Source: Rhipidocladum racemiflorum
Lineage: Eukaryota > Streptophyta > Magnoliopsida > Poales > Poaceae
Reading direction: 5' to 3'
Length of the DNA stretch: 64,000 bases
NCBI GenBank assembly: GCA_036346355.1
Contig: CM070569.1
Coordinates: 42,696,276 to 42,760,275 of the forward strand
Translations under genes and position numbers: made by a program
The notes under the pieces: model-generated
Told to the model about the DNA's origin: nothing
Seen by the model: only the letters and a program-made list of their open reading frames with translations
The model's database searches: none
Shown here: positions 1 through 11,700 of the stretch, in pieces
Layout of the letters: each line of letters opens with the position of its first letter
Numbering within the stretch: the stretch's first letter is position 1

Positions 1-1989
1 GAAGTTCGGATGAGAAAGTTAGGAGCTCCGAAGTTTGAATTTTGGAAAAATGGAAAATCGAGGAATATTCTGGAATATTCCATTGGCTGAATTTGATTTT
101 TCTTGGAATTGATTTGGGCCACTTGCAAGTGGGGCCAAGTTGTCATACTAAGGAGGCTTCTTCCCACACTAGCTCAAGGCAAAGAACAGAGGAGGAGCAA
201 AGCTCCACGGCCTGGCCAGAGGCGGCCAAGGCGAGCTGAGCGAGCGGCCGGCGTGGTCAGCGGCAGCTGCAAACCGGCTGGCGGGCGAAGGACCGGTGGT
301 AAGCGGCGCCACGCCCCGGCAATGGCCTTCGGCCAGCATCTGTGGCGCAAGCAAGACGGGGGACCGGCCAAGGGCATGCGAAGCGGCGCGGCGTGGGGGA
401 AGCCATGGCCATGGCTCGGGCTGTCGTGAGGCCAGTAGCTCATGATAAGCGGCGGGGCGGGCACGGAGAGGGCAAAGGCGCGCAGGTCACCAAGCGGCCC
501 GAATCAAGCCGAGAGGGTGCCGAGCTTCATGGCAAGTGGAAGGCGATGGCGGGAGTTGGCGGGCGGAGGGAGCCGAGGTGATGGGCGGCGCAGCACGGCC
601 TCGGGCGAGCAGGCGGCCACGAGGCGGCGGGCTACCGGCCAGGTGGCGCGGGAGGACTGGGATCGGCGTGAGGCCGTGGCCCGAGGTCGGCCGGCCCGGC
701 GACGCCGAGGGTCGGCGCTGACACGCCATGCGAAGAAAGAAACGAGAGCCCAAACTCTCTAAACTCCCAACTTTTCACGAAAATTTGAATATGGCATCAA
801 CCCATAATTGATGAATCATCTAGAGAACCTCTAGATGACCCTAGGATGCAGAATTGGAGAAAAGCTTACCGGAGGATGAAATCGATGAACGCCCGCTTCG
901 GCGGCATGAAGAAAATGCGAAATTCGTCGCCCTCGGTCGATGAAACCTAAAATTGATTGTTGGATGAGCTTCTAGACTACCTCACGATCACAAGGAACCA
1001 AGGAACAAGAAGAAAAGCTCACCGGACAAGAAGATACAAGTATGAACACGAAGAACACGAAGAACGCGTCTAGTTTTAGTCGGTTTCTCGATCTCACGGA
1101 AGAATGAGGAGGTGAGGCTAAAGGAGGGCTAAACCACCGGAAAGAGGATTCTTATACGGAGAGATGAGAGGTGGAATCGCGTGCGTTTGGAGTTGAAACG
1201 GCAAAGTTATGAACAATCAAAGCCCTTTCAGTTTCTTGCAAACTGCACGCATTCAGTGCGAGTTAGGGCGGAGACCATCGGGAATGGAAGGGTCTCGTTC
1301 ATACTAATCCAACGGATCCGGCCGTTAGCGATTTGGAGCATTATTGAGGAAGTTAAGGAGGTTTGAATCCATGGAGAGAGAGGGAGATGTTCTGTTCTTT
1401 CCCTGGAAAAAGATCGATCGGGAAGAAGACGAACAGTACTACGTGCTACTGTAGCACGATGCTACAGTACCCCATGCTACAGTACCGTCACGTGGCAAGC
1501 TCCGGTTGGTTCTTTTTTTACGCGAATGATCCGCCCTAGAGAAAAAAATAAGGAAAAATGGCCTAAAAATTTCGGAAAAATTCCTAGAGCCATTTTAGAA
1601 TATTTGGGACCCAATAAAATTGGTTCCGCTGAATTTGGATGATTTTCGTGGAATTGAATATTCTGGCGTCGATCGCAGGCATTAAACAAAAGCCGCGCGA
1701 GATAAAATAGGAACGGAGGTCCAAAAATTCGGGGAATGATTCCTAAAATCATTTTGGAATATTTGGAACATTTTAGAAGTGGTGTGGAGATTTTTGGAGC
1801 ATTTTTGGACTCGGGTGAATTTTAGTCTGCAGGATGGAAAACCCGATTTTTCGACCGGAGGGGAATTAATTCCCGATTTTGGAGGGAAATGGATGCCAGG
1901 TTAATATAAACACCAAATAAACTCCAAGTTTTGAATTTAATTTATTTAAATTAGGTTTTTCTCCAGAAAGCGAAAACTAGGGTGTTACA
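1..1989 (-). mobile_element. LTR (Gypsy-like) fragment, 5' end of the LTR at 1989
   Basis: Read on the minus strand, position 1989 begins TGTAACACCCTAG, the usual start of many grass Gypsy LTRs. The next bases (1990-1994, acttg) would be one copy of a 5-bp target duplication. The matching partner was not found inside the window, so the LTR or the full element runs off the left edge. The interior has a GC-rich block (170-740) whose overlapping ORFs look like chance, and short self-complementary motifs around 1440-1490 (gctactgtagcacg / gctacagtac). No gag or pol domain is visible. The insertion interrupts the DNA that continues as the PIF/Harbinger element to the right. LTR identity is inferred from the terminus; the Gypsy assignment is a family resemblance only. 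Confidence 0.6.
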
Positions 1990-2022
1990 ACTTGTCAATG
2001 TGCCAATGAACTCAATAGCCTT

Positions 2023-2241
2023 TTGATGGACATCGAAACTATAACTCGAAGCTTAGAGCAGGTTGCCATACAATCACATGAACTGATGCAAAGAGATGAA
2101 GTAGAGCTTGCAGAGGATGTAGACCCTGAGTTGTGCCTTCCCTATGACTACCAGAGTGATGACGAGGATAAACGTGATGACAGGCAGTATTGTGAAGAAG
2201 AGGGTATCGAAATTGATAGTGATGATTCGGGAAGGTTTTAG
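2023..2241 (+). CDS. Unidentified acidic ORF (72-73 aa), possibly the end of a larger gene
   Basis: An open frame begins 34 bases after the LTR end and encodes a very acidic peptide ending in a run of D, E and S residues (EIDSDDSGRF). The frame starts in the middle of the interrupted element, so the true N-terminus may lie on the far side of the LTR. I do not recognise the family. It could be part of the Harbinger element or of another element hit by the same LTR. It is followed immediately by three 40-bp tandem repeats. Confidence 0.3.
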   Translation: MMDIETITRSLEQVAIQSHELMQRDEVELAEDVDPELCLPYDYQSDDEDKRDDRQYCEEEGIEIDSDDSGRF

Positions 2242-2263
2242 TCTTGTATTAATGTTAAGAGTT

Positions 2264-2383
2264 GTTATGTATGATGTAATGATGCTAAGACTGGTTTAGA
2301 CTTGTTATTTATGATGTAACGATGCTAAGACTGGTTTAGACTTGTTATGTATGATGTAATGATGCTAAGACTGGTTTAAACTT
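2264..2383. repeat. Tandem repeat, 3 x 40 bp
   Basis: Three adjacent 40-bp units start at 2264, 2304 and 2344, each reading gttatNtatgatgtaaNgat followed by gctaagactggtttagactt. They differ by one to three bases. They lie between the acidic ORF and the Myb-like ORF of the Harbinger element. Confidence 0.9.
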
Positions 2384-2593
2384 GTTAAGATATTGCAATG
2401 TTGTTTGTTAACTTGAGAAATTTTGTTGTTGTCAGATTAGAATTTATGGATGGCTTCTATATAAATCTGTTGAATGAGGGAGGGGATGCACTCCGTGATT
2501 GGGATGGTTACGAACCTTCGCCTCAGGAAAGTCCAATTGGTTCACAACCGTCACGATTGCTACGGATGGTCCCCAAATAAAAGCAAACAATAG

Positions 2594-3464
2594 AAGATCA
2601 AAAATGTCTACGAGGAAGAAGATAATTTGTTGGTCTCCGCATGGCTTAATGTTAGTATTGATGCAATACAAGGGAACCAACAATCCCGTGCCACTTATTG
2701 GAGAAGAATACATGACTACTTCCACGAGACCAAGACTTTCACCTCAGATCGCTCACAGGCTTCACTTACACATCGATGGTCCGTTATTCAAGAAGCAGTG
2801 AACAAGTTTTGTGGGTGTCATGATCGGATTGAGCGTCGAAATCAAAGCGGTTTAACTGAGCAGGACAAGGTTAGCCCATAATCTATGTACCTTTCCTATT
2901 TGTAGATGGTGTGCTCATATTGTTGTTTGTGTGGTTGTACAGATTATGCAAGCTAGAACTTTGTATCAGGAAGAAGAAAGGCGATCGTTCGCATTCTTAC
3001 ATTGCTGGAATGTTTTGCAATACCATCCTAAGTGGTGTGGTCGTTTATCTCAGAAGAAGCAAAAGACATCGAGTACTGGAAGTCCGGGATCTTCCAGTCC
3101 TGTTAGTACCAATGCAATTCATCTTGATGAGGACCATACTAATGCAGAAAATGATCACTTGAGTAGACCAATTGGACATAAGGCGGCGAAAGAACGATTA
3201 CGTCGAGGTAAAGAAGTTGCTCCAACAACAAATCTTTACATGGAAGCATTAGAAAATTTTAGAAATGAAAAGAGGGAACTTGAGATTATGAAAGAGAGGA
3301 AAAAAGATGAGCGATATGAGCGACTGTATGCACAAGAACAAGTGAAGATTGAGCAAGAAAATGTCAAAATTGAGCAAGAAAAAGAGAGGCTTGAATTCGG
3401 AAAAATGAACTTGAATTCAAGAAAATGGTCGAGGAGGAGAGAATTATGGGCATTGATCTAAGTC
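2594..3464 (+). pseudogene. Harbinger ORF1: Myb/SANT-like DNA-binding protein, frame disrupted
   Basis: Two coding segments join across a GT-AG intron (about 2869-2942). Segment 1 contains NLLVSAWLN, YWRRIHDYFHE, LTHRWSVIQEAVNKFCG and the end of a trihelix-like domain. Segment 2 gives IMQARTLYQEEERRSFAFLH, HCWNVLQYHPKW and then a long charged coiled-coil region with repeats such as VKIEQE. This arrangement is the standard ORF1 of plant PIF/Harbinger elements (annotated as Myb/SANT-like or GST-T3-like), which helps the transposase bind DNA and enter the nucleus. A stop just upstream in frame (around 2590) and a frameshift near 3400 suggest the copy is decayed. It converges with the transposase on the opposite strand. 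Confidence 0.8.
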
Positions 3465-3718
3465 ATTGCCTTTGAGACACAAAAACAATATTACACGAGC
3501 TTGCAGCGCGACATAATAGCTAGAAGATGTAATAGGTAAGGTTGAACCAAGGTTGTTTCTTTTCCTTAAGAACGATTCAGTTTGTTAGGTTATGGACTTA
3601 CATATTGCAATGCAAACTTGGTTGATGGTTGAATTCTAAATCACAGCATTATGTCTTTTGCAATAGATGACTGACTGATTGCATAGATGATTGAATGAAT
3701 ACATTACGATACATAATA

Positions 3719-5080
3719 TTACACCCCTCCATAACGTTGCCATAAGTGCTCCACAAGATCGTTTTGAAGCTGGTGGTGAGTTTCCCTATTCCGAATGGAA
3801 TGATGAGTTTGAATAAACTCAAAGAGTTCAGGCGTATGCTCGTGTGACACTGAAACTGTTTCTCCCATTCCTTCGTAATTATAGTCAAGTGGTCCTCCGT
3901 CTCGCTCATCTTGAACTATCATATTATGCATGATGACACAAGCTGTCATGATATCTCTTAGTGTTTGTTGATCCCAGAAACGTGCTGGACCTCGAACAAT
4001 TGCAAACCGAGATTGCAGAACTCCAAAGGCTCGTTCCACGTCCTTCCTAGCTGCCTCTTGGGCTTGGGAGAAATATTTCTTCTTATTCCCGTGAGGAGCT
4101 GGTATTGTCTTCACAAATGTTGCCCATGCAGGATATATCCCATCTGCAAGATAGTACCCCATTGTGTAATTGTGACCGTTGATAGTGTAATGCACTTCCG
4201 GCGCTTGTCCTTCAGCTAGCTTTGCGAAGAGAGGGGAACGGTGAAGAACATTAATATCATTGTGAGATCCTGGTAAACCAAAAAAGGCATGCCAAATCCA
4301 TAGATCTTGTGAAGCAACAGCTTCTAGAATTATTGTTGGCTTGTGTACATGCCCAGTATACAAGCCTTGCCATGCTGTGGGATAATTTTTCCACCTCCAA
4401 TGCATGCAATCTATGCTTCCTAGCATTCCAGGAAAACCTCTTTCCTCACCGATTGCAAGTAATCTAGCAGTATCATTCTCATTTGGAGATCTCAAATACT
4501 CATCTCCAAAGAGGACAATAATAGCGCGCACAAACCTTTTAAGACTCTCTATGGCGATTTCTACGCAATCAGTAGACAATCATCAATAGCATCCGCGGTA
4601 CTCCATAAGCTATCATCAGGACGCTGCAGTTACCTTCAGAAAGAAGATAACCCGATAGTTCCAAAGACAATTCCTTTTACGAACAAAATAATCATGATGG
4701 GCTTCTATAGCATGCAATATGCGAAGAAATAGATAACGACTCATTCTAAACCTGCGCCGAAAAGAAGAATGAGCTATAGAAAAGATTATCAATCGAAAAT
4801 ACAAACAAATGAAATATTTCTAATCATAAACCCTCCGCCAAAAGAAAGCTGGGCCATAGACCGGAGGATCGACAAAATAGTCTCGTGATAGCCTGGCATG
4901 CCCTTCCTCTCTATTGCGATGTATGTATTGATGGCCAACAATAGAACCCCCATGGCGTCGAGCACTCACACACTTATCTTGTTGCTGTGCTAGATATGCT
5001 ACTGTAAGAAGAGTTTCATCGTCGTCATCCGACGATGAGTCTTCGGAGAGGAAATGATGAACTAAGTTCTGACGACTCAT
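3719..5080 (-). pseudogene. PIF/Harbinger transposase (DDE_Tnp_4 / plant transposase), frameshifted
   Basis: The C-terminal 286-aa frame (3719-4579) is intact and holds the DDE-type catalytic domain. The first Asp lies in GMLGSIDCMHW (D57 of this frame), the second in YYLADGIYPAW (D146) and the Glu in RKDVERAFGVL (E182). The N-terminal part is spread over two other frames. 4820-5080 gives an acidic leader beginning MSRQNLVHHFLSEDSSSDDD. 4616-4804 gives RRRFRMSRYLFLRILHAIEA, the conserved block ahead of the catalytic domain. The linking stretch 4560-4640 (AYGVP, IESLKRF region) needs two or more frameshifts, so the gene is probably dead although its catalytic residues remain. The enzyme would cut and paste elements with GGGCATCTCC-type ends. 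Confidence 0.9.
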
Positions 5081-5460
5081 TGAGATTTACTAGATAATGA
5101 ACATTCAGATATGGGCAAGGCTTGGAAGTGTAAATGGCTATGTATATATAGCCTCAAAATCTAGCCGTTACAATATAGCCGTTAAATTATAGCCGTTAAA
5201 AAATAGCCGTTACAATATAGCCGTTTTAATAAATTTTTTAATTTCCTGTAATTAAAAATATTGAAAAAAAAATCGCAAAAAATTGCACGGGGCTCATACG
5301 GCGGTTATGAAATATCATTATAATATAGGAGTGACAAAATAGAGAATGAGATTTGGGGAATGCTGTTGGAGAGGAAAGAGATATAGGGAAGGAATCTTTT
5401 TAGGGAATTCTGTATATGAGGATACAGGGAATGAAATTTGAGGAATGCTGTTGGAGATGC

Positions 5461-7222
5461 CCTCAGAGACCATTTCGAAAGAGGTTAAAACTCACCAAAA
5501 TTTCGGCAAATTTCATCGAAATCTCGGTTTTCACGGTTTAAAAAATTCCAGATTTAAATTTTGCATTTTGGATTTCGTCTAAAATAACAAGATTTTGTCG
5601 AAATTTTAGATTTCAAAAGGTGATGAGATGTGAACCGAAAACGAAATTTAAAACCCTGGGCTCGAGTAAGCTTTGATAAGAATTAACATATTATAATATT
5701 TAACACGTGGTCTATAAATTTATCGAGGCACATGAGCTATTTAAGCTCGGCTCATTAGAGCTCACAAGCTTGAGATCAATATTGAGCTCAAATCAAGCCT
5801 ACAATGAACTGAGATTGAGGAGCTTGCGAGTCTCATTTTTTTTTTTACATCTTAGTACCAACTTTACGTGAAATTGAGGAGCACCTCGAAGCATTCGAAA
5901 GAAAAAGTCCAGTAGCAACTCTAATTGAAAACGAGGAGCAACGCGAAGTTTAGAGGAAATATAAAGAGGCAACTCAGAAGATTTAGGGGAAATCATATGG
6001 CTTCTCGCCTGGAGTCCTAAAGCCTAACTGGGCGGAGGCAGGCATCAGACCATCTAAGTCTGGGCTCGAGGTCTACCATTGTAAATCTATGTAAATTGTG
6101 TTAAAAAAATTAATAAACTATAACTTAATCTAAAAGGATGTAACTTGGTCCGAAACATGAGCTTGAGTTGGCTCCGCCCCCGCCTGAGCTCGAGATTTGC
6201 TATTGTAAATCTAAAATAATATACTCGGTTCGAAATATGATCTTGAGCTGGCTCCGCCTCTACATGTGGAACCGGGTTAGGTAGGTTAAGGGTTGACGTT
6301 GTACCGACTGAGCTAGACGTCCGATGCATCTTCATACTTTTTTTTTTCTAATTTATGTAGCCTCAGAGACCATTTCGAAAGAGGTTAAAACTCACCAAAA
6401 TTTCGGCAAATTTCATCGAAATCTCGGTTTTCACGGTTTAAAAAATTTCAGATTTGAATTTTGCATTTTGGATTTCGTCTAAAATAACGAGATTTTATCG
6501 AAATTTTAGATTTCAAAAGGTGACGAGATGTGAACCGAAAACGAAATTTGAAACCCTGGGCTCGAGTAAGCTTTGATAAGAATTAACATACTATAATATT
6601 TAACACGTGATCTATAAATTTATCGAGGCACATGAGCTATTTAAGCACGGCTCATTAGAGCTCACAAGCTTGAGATCAATATCGAGCTCAAATCAAGCCT
6701 ACAATGAACTGAGATTGAGGAGCTTGCGAGTCTCAATTTTTTTTTTTTTACATCTTAGTACCAACTTTACGTGAAATTGAGGAGCACCTCGAAGCATTCG
6801 AAAGAAAAAGTCCAGTAGCAACTCTTAATTGAAAACGAGGAGCAACGCGAAGCTTTTGAAAAATTTGGTAGCAGCTTCAGTTAAAATGGGGAGCAATTAG
6901 AAGCTTTAGAGGAAATATCAAGAGGCAACTCAGAAGATTTAGGGGAAATCATATAGCTTCTCGCCTCGAGTCCTAAAGCCTAACTGAGCGGAGGCAGGCC
7001 TCAGACCATTGAAGTCTGGGCTCGAGGTCTACCATTGTAAATCTATGTAAATTATGTTAAAAAAATTAATAAAACTATAACTTAATCTAAAAGGATGTAA
7101 CTTGTTTCGAAACATGAGCTTGAGTTGGCTCCACCCCGCCTGAGCTCGAGATTTGCTATTGTAAATCTAAAATAATATACTCGGTTCGAAATATGAGCTT
7201 GAGCTGGCTCCGCCTCTGCATG
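5461..7222. repeat. Direct tandem duplication with a 900-bp period (5461-6264 and 6361-7222)
   Basis: The text starting cctcagagaccatttcgaaa occurs at exactly 5461 and 6361, and homology continues for over 800 bp. Copy 2 carries about 53 extra bases near 6850-6900 (between gaagctttt and gaagctttaga), absent from copy 1 and flanked by short direct repeats, so copy 1 probably lost them. Each copy starts with a TTTCGG-rich hAT-like fragment ending aaaccctggg, followed by GAGCTC/CTCGAG-rich DNA. Copy 1 begins at the very end of the Harbinger terminus. Unique DNA (6265-6360), including a tRNA-like stretch, separates the homologous parts. Confidence 0.9.
6252..6326 (-). mobile_element. tRNA-Lys-like SINE head
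   Basis: On the minus strand from about 6326 the sequence reads GGACGTCTAGCTCAGTCGGT, then CCCTTAACCTACCTAACC and CGGTTCCACA. This matches the A box (TAGCTCAGTCGG), the anticodon arm (CTTAAC) and a weakened B box (GGTTCCACA) of plant tRNA-Lys(CUU). The clover-leaf is not maintained, so it is a tRNA-derived SINE head or an old tRNA relic, not a working tRNA. The presumed body is the DNA shared by both copies of the 900-bp duplication. Confidence 0.5.
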
Positions 7223-7446
7223 TCGGAGTACTTCGACATGGCTGTTCACGCCTTATTTTGTCATGCTCCAAGAGCCTTGCCCCGCCTGGATTGCTCTGTC
7301 ATGGATGCTAAGGATACGTCCATGAGAGACAGAGAGAGAGGGATTAATACACATGGTAAGACCCGCGTGAACTTTTTTTTCATGGGTTGGCTGCCTCTTG
7401 TTCGTATTCATGTAATCGCATCCGCCGGCTTCAACACGCGAAAGAT

Positions 7447-8112
7447 GGAATTTTTTCTATTTGATACAAGATTCGAATACAATACTTTTACATATTTACA
7501 GAAAACTCAGTTATAAACGGATTTTGAAATCTCATTTTTCAATACCTAAAATTTCAAATTCTAGTTTAGCTTTTCCCGAAATTTCAAATCTCGTTTATGG
7601 CATACCTCGGTTTTGTGGTATTTTAGAATTTTAAATTCCGGGAGTGCCATACCTGGTTTCTGAAATTCTGGGTATGCACACCCGGAATTTGATAATCCGG
7701 TAATGCATACCTGGCTTTTGAGATTCTGGGTATTGTTTATTTTGTTTTTCCGATTTTAGCTACTGTTATTTCGTGTTAAAGAATGTATATTTGAGTTGAT
7801 TTTATACACTTCTTAGCCATACCTGGTTTTTGAGATTCGGTAATGCATACCCGGAATTTCAGAAACCGTATGGCACTCCTGGAATTTAAAATTCCAAAAT
7901 ACCTCAAAACTGAGGTTTGAAAATCCAAATACGCCATAAACGAGATTTGAAATTCTGGGAAAAGCTAAGCCGGAATTTGGAATTTCGGGTATTGAAAAAC
8001 GAGATTTCAAAATCCATTTATGATTGAGTTTTCTGTGAATATGCAAAGTGTAGTATGGTTTTGTGAATATGGCATATGGGTCAAATGTTGTATCAAATAC
8101 AAAGTTTTCCTG
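7447..8112. repeat. Long imperfect foldback (MITE-like inverted repeat, about 300-bp arms)
   Basis: The left arm (about 7447-7745) and right arm (about 7800-8112) are reverse complements with scattered mismatches. Examples are tacagaaaactcagttataa (left) against gattgagttttctgtgaa (right), and tttgatacaagatt against tgttgtatcaaatac. The loop is only about 50 bp. Both arms contain degenerate repeats of accTGGnTTTtGAGATTctg and GGAATTTnAAATTCC. A transcript would form a long hairpin. No TSD was identified, so the family is unassigned. Confidence 0.7.
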
Positions 8113-8738
8113 CGAAAGAATGGCTGATAGTTAGGTCTGTTTGTTTAGATTTAGTTCTTCTTTTCTTGTAGTTTAAAGCAGACTAGGTTTAAACAGTTAA
8201 AAATTAATTGGCTTTTATACGTAGTAGCAGAGATGGATAATTTTATCTTAACTTCGTTAGTATTAGTCTAAAATCAACTCTTAATAAATAAAAAAATTCT
8301 CTTCAGTGTTTTTTGGCTTTTAGTTATATAGAAATTTATATCTTTTGAGAAAGATCAAATAAAAAACCACGTATTTATTTAGTTTTTTTTTTTTTTTTGC
8401 CTTATACACACGTGCTTCGCGGCTCCCGGCGCACAGACCATGTCCACGCAGAAAGCAGACTCCCTTCGCAGTTATTCGCATTTATTTTCCACGCCGAAGA
8501 TGGCTAAAGGCCTAAAACCTTGTAAAGTAGAACCCGCCTGCGACTAATCGACGCCATTAGCGAGAGCACGAGCGCAGCACAGTACCACGCATCACACGCT
8601 AACCTTCCCCTCCTCCGCCGCCCCAGAGCACAGAGCCGCCAGATGGCCTCGCTTCTCTAGAATCCGTCGCAAGAAACCTCCGGCCGCGATTTGACCAAGA
8701 TTGGTAGCCCGTCCGTCTGGTTTGAGTTGACTCTGCGG
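8113..8738 (+). promoter_or_regulatory. Upstream and 5' UTR region of the PAM2/RRM gene, with a G-box
   Basis: This interval has no coding signal. A CACGTG G-box core lies at 8409-8414 and the sequence becomes GC-rich from about 8410. The likely transcript leader is 8540-8738. No clear TATA box was seen. The start codon is the first ATG that opens the conserved frame (8739). Confidence 0.4.
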
Positions 8739-11700
8739 ATGGCGGCGGTGGCGGCGGCGGTGAAGGAGGCGGGGTGCCAGGCGGGCGTGCAGAAGCTGGT
8801 GGACCTGCTGTCCAGGCTCAACCCGGCCGCCAAGGAGTTCTTCCCCTCGTCCTCCTCGGCGGCGGCGGTGTCGTCGCCGTCCAAGAAGGCTCTGTCGGCG
8901 GACGCGCCGGTGTTCGACTACTACTCGATCGGAGGTGGGAATGGGGGGATCAAGGACTCCGGCGCCGATGCCTCGTACATTGGGAACCAGCATCGCAGGG
9001 TACAATTCTGCAAGACACTTAGTGTTCTTGAGATGTTGAGAGGCTTGGATCGGTGCTGTGATTGTGCCTGTGTGTAGGATTTGATTACTTTTTCATCGGT
9101 TGTGAGGTAAAGATTTAATTCTTTTTTTTTTCTTTGTGTTGGATTGCGTTATCGGTTGGTGGTCTCCGTGGTGCGGTGGTTGGCGTTCTTTGGTGAAAGG
9201 TTTGCCCTTTTTTTGAAGGTTTAATTTATGCGATGCCACTTCGAAATCACGACCAGTGGACTATGCGCAAATCTCTTTGTTAGTAAGTTATGTTTTTTAT
9301 GCTTCGATCGTTGGTTTATTTGATTAATATTCGGGGCTTTAGATCGTATTGATTCAGTTTGTTTTGGGTGAAGTATCCCATTCTTGTGATATGTTCTGTC
9401 GCTTATTTTCTCTATTTCTGTACATGATCACATAATTCTACGTTAAGCAGGATCTTATTCTACAAAAGGTAGTTATCACACTAATAATGGTAGATGAATA
9501 AACAAACATTTCACTTCAGATAGATATAAATTCCAAATTACATTGTACGATAACATTTCTTTGTAACTGTAATTTCCAAATTAAAGGAAAAGAATACAGG
9601 GTGGGAATATAATTTGTTGAGTGTTTTTCCCCTCAGAGGAGTGGATTCATCAGTCATGGAAGGAAGAGGATGAACGAAAGGGCAAGGCGTGCAGACCGGG
9701 AGGACAGCATTCGTCGAACTGTTTATGTCTCTGATATCGATCACACTGTGAGTAATTGATGATTGTCTTAGTATTCACAGTTATATTCTAGAGTTTTTGT
9801 TAGATCTAATGATGCTGACCATCTGTTAGGTGACAGAGGAGAGACTTGCCGATATATTTGCTACTTGTGGGCAAGTAAGTTACTTTAAGTTGAAGGATTG
9901 AGTTGTACTGGTATTAAAAAACTAGGAGACGCTACAATGAGATATTACACTGTTTTTCTGCTAGCACAGATCATTTAGGCACTTAATACTACTAGGTTGG
10001 GTACTTGGGTGTTCATAATTGTGGTTATTTACTGTTTTATTCCATCAATGTGGTCGTCTCTTTTCAATTCTGTAGATTACATCTATTTTCTTTGGTTATT
10101 TAAAATAAAAAAGGCCAAAACAAAGTGATTTTTTTTATTTTTGAGCATTTTGTGTCTTGCTTTTTTATAGTGTATCCTGTAATGCAGCGCTCTGTATTAT
10201 CAGCTGGAGATTTCCAAATCTGTGAAACCTAATTTTCTTTCTGTCCTGAAGGTTGTCGATTGCAGAATCTGTGGTGATCCCCACTCTGTTCTGAGGTTTG
10301 CATTCATCGAGTTCTCTGATGAAGGTATTATATTTCACCTGCTACACATATGCCTTTTTGCTGTAGTCAATTGATTGTTTGATGTGTGGTATGTTCCATA
10401 TAGAGGGCGCAAGAACTGCACTTAATCTTGCTGGCACAATGCTTGGTTTCTACCCTGTAAGAGTGTTACCTTCAAAGACAGCTATTTTACCTGTGAATCC
10501 AAAGTTTCTTCCTAGGGTAAGTTAGTCTTGCGTGTGTTGTTTCACCTTCTGCCACCACACCTATTCTACTAATCCACAATACTAATAATAGTACCATATT
10601 CTGCCTGACCCATAGACGGAGGATGAGAAGGAAATGGTCATACGAACTGTTTATTGTACAAATATAGATAAGAAGGTATGCATCTCCTTTCTACATCGCC
10701 ATGTTTATTGTCCTTCACTTGTTTTTTTCATCCTCTGATTCTTTATATTTTGAGGCCCTTGATCTATGGCTGCAAGCTACTCAACACAGGGCAATCAAAT
10801 TAGATGCTTTATGACACCCTTTCCTTGTTCTGCTTGCAGGTTACTCAATTAGATGTAAAGAGTTTCTTTCAAGAACTTTGTGGTGAGGTGTGCTATGGAC
10901 TCTGCAATTGGGAAAATCCGATCATCCTATTGCATAGATATTAAATAAATATCCGATCTGCTGCATATGTTTTTGTTGTTCTATTTGCTGCCTGTTAAAA
11001 TGGGTTATCTTTGCAGGTCTCCCGTTTGAGACTTCTGGGCGACAATGTACATTCTACAAGGATTGCTTTTGTTGAGTTTGTCCATGTAAGAACTGAGGGA
11101 CTTTTTACATAACCTAACTTTTAATTATTATTTTAATGATTTTCCCACTGGCTTAGCAGCTATTGCTTGAAATTAGTAGCTTATGATGTTTGCTAACCAA
11201 GCCATCGTGCATGAAGAATGTCTGTAGTCTGTTCATTTTGCATCCCCTGAAAGTTGGCCTCCATTTGACATTTGTCACTGTTCCAACCATTGACATTGAC
11301 CGCTTCCTTTGAAGTTTGAACCAAGATGCCATTTTGATACCGCCTCAAAGGCTCCAACAGATACTTCTTTAGCAGCATCATGCCATTCTGAACACCGTTT
11401 GCTTTACACCGAGCACAAAGTGACTACATGATATACTGCGAGTTTTTAATTTATAAGCAAGTGAACCTAGGCCCATGGTTCTTTCATAACCTAAACTTAG
11501 CTTATCCAGAAGCAGGAGCCAAGCTTGTCTGAGTCAGGGTTACAAATCTCGTTTTGAATAAAATTTCGGAGGTGCCCGAAATCCGAAATCTCGCCGAGAT
11601 TTCGGAAATTTAAATCAAATCCGGACGGAATCCAAAATTCAAATTTTAAATCCGGTTTTTTTTCTACCGGGAAATCCGAGATTTCAGTTCAAAAACCGAA

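Larger units (their letters stand above)
1990..5462. mobile_element. PIF/Harbinger element (Pong-like), left end missing
   Basis: The right terminus, read on the minus strand from 5462, is GGGCATCTCCAACAGC, typical of Pong-like terminal inverted repeats. A near copy of it sits just inside (around 5350-5370, ggaatgctgttggag). The element encodes a Myb/SANT-like ORF1 on the + strand and a DDE transposase on the - strand, facing each other. The left inverted repeat is not seen; the LTR at 1-1989 has cut the element, so that end should lie beyond the window. The 3-bp TSD cannot be verified without the left end. Confidence 0.8.

Noticed and set aside
103..762. Several overlapping ORFs in the GC-rich block at the left edge
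   Set aside because: They overlap on both strands, are low complexity (R, G, A, P) and lie inside LTR sequence; no domain is visible.
7193..7516. 107-aa ORF
   Set aside because: No recognisable domain; it starts in repeat-derived DNA and runs into the foldback arm.
11193..11381. 62-aa minus-strand ORF within an intron
   Set aside because: It looked faintly like a retroelement fragment but no motif could be supported.
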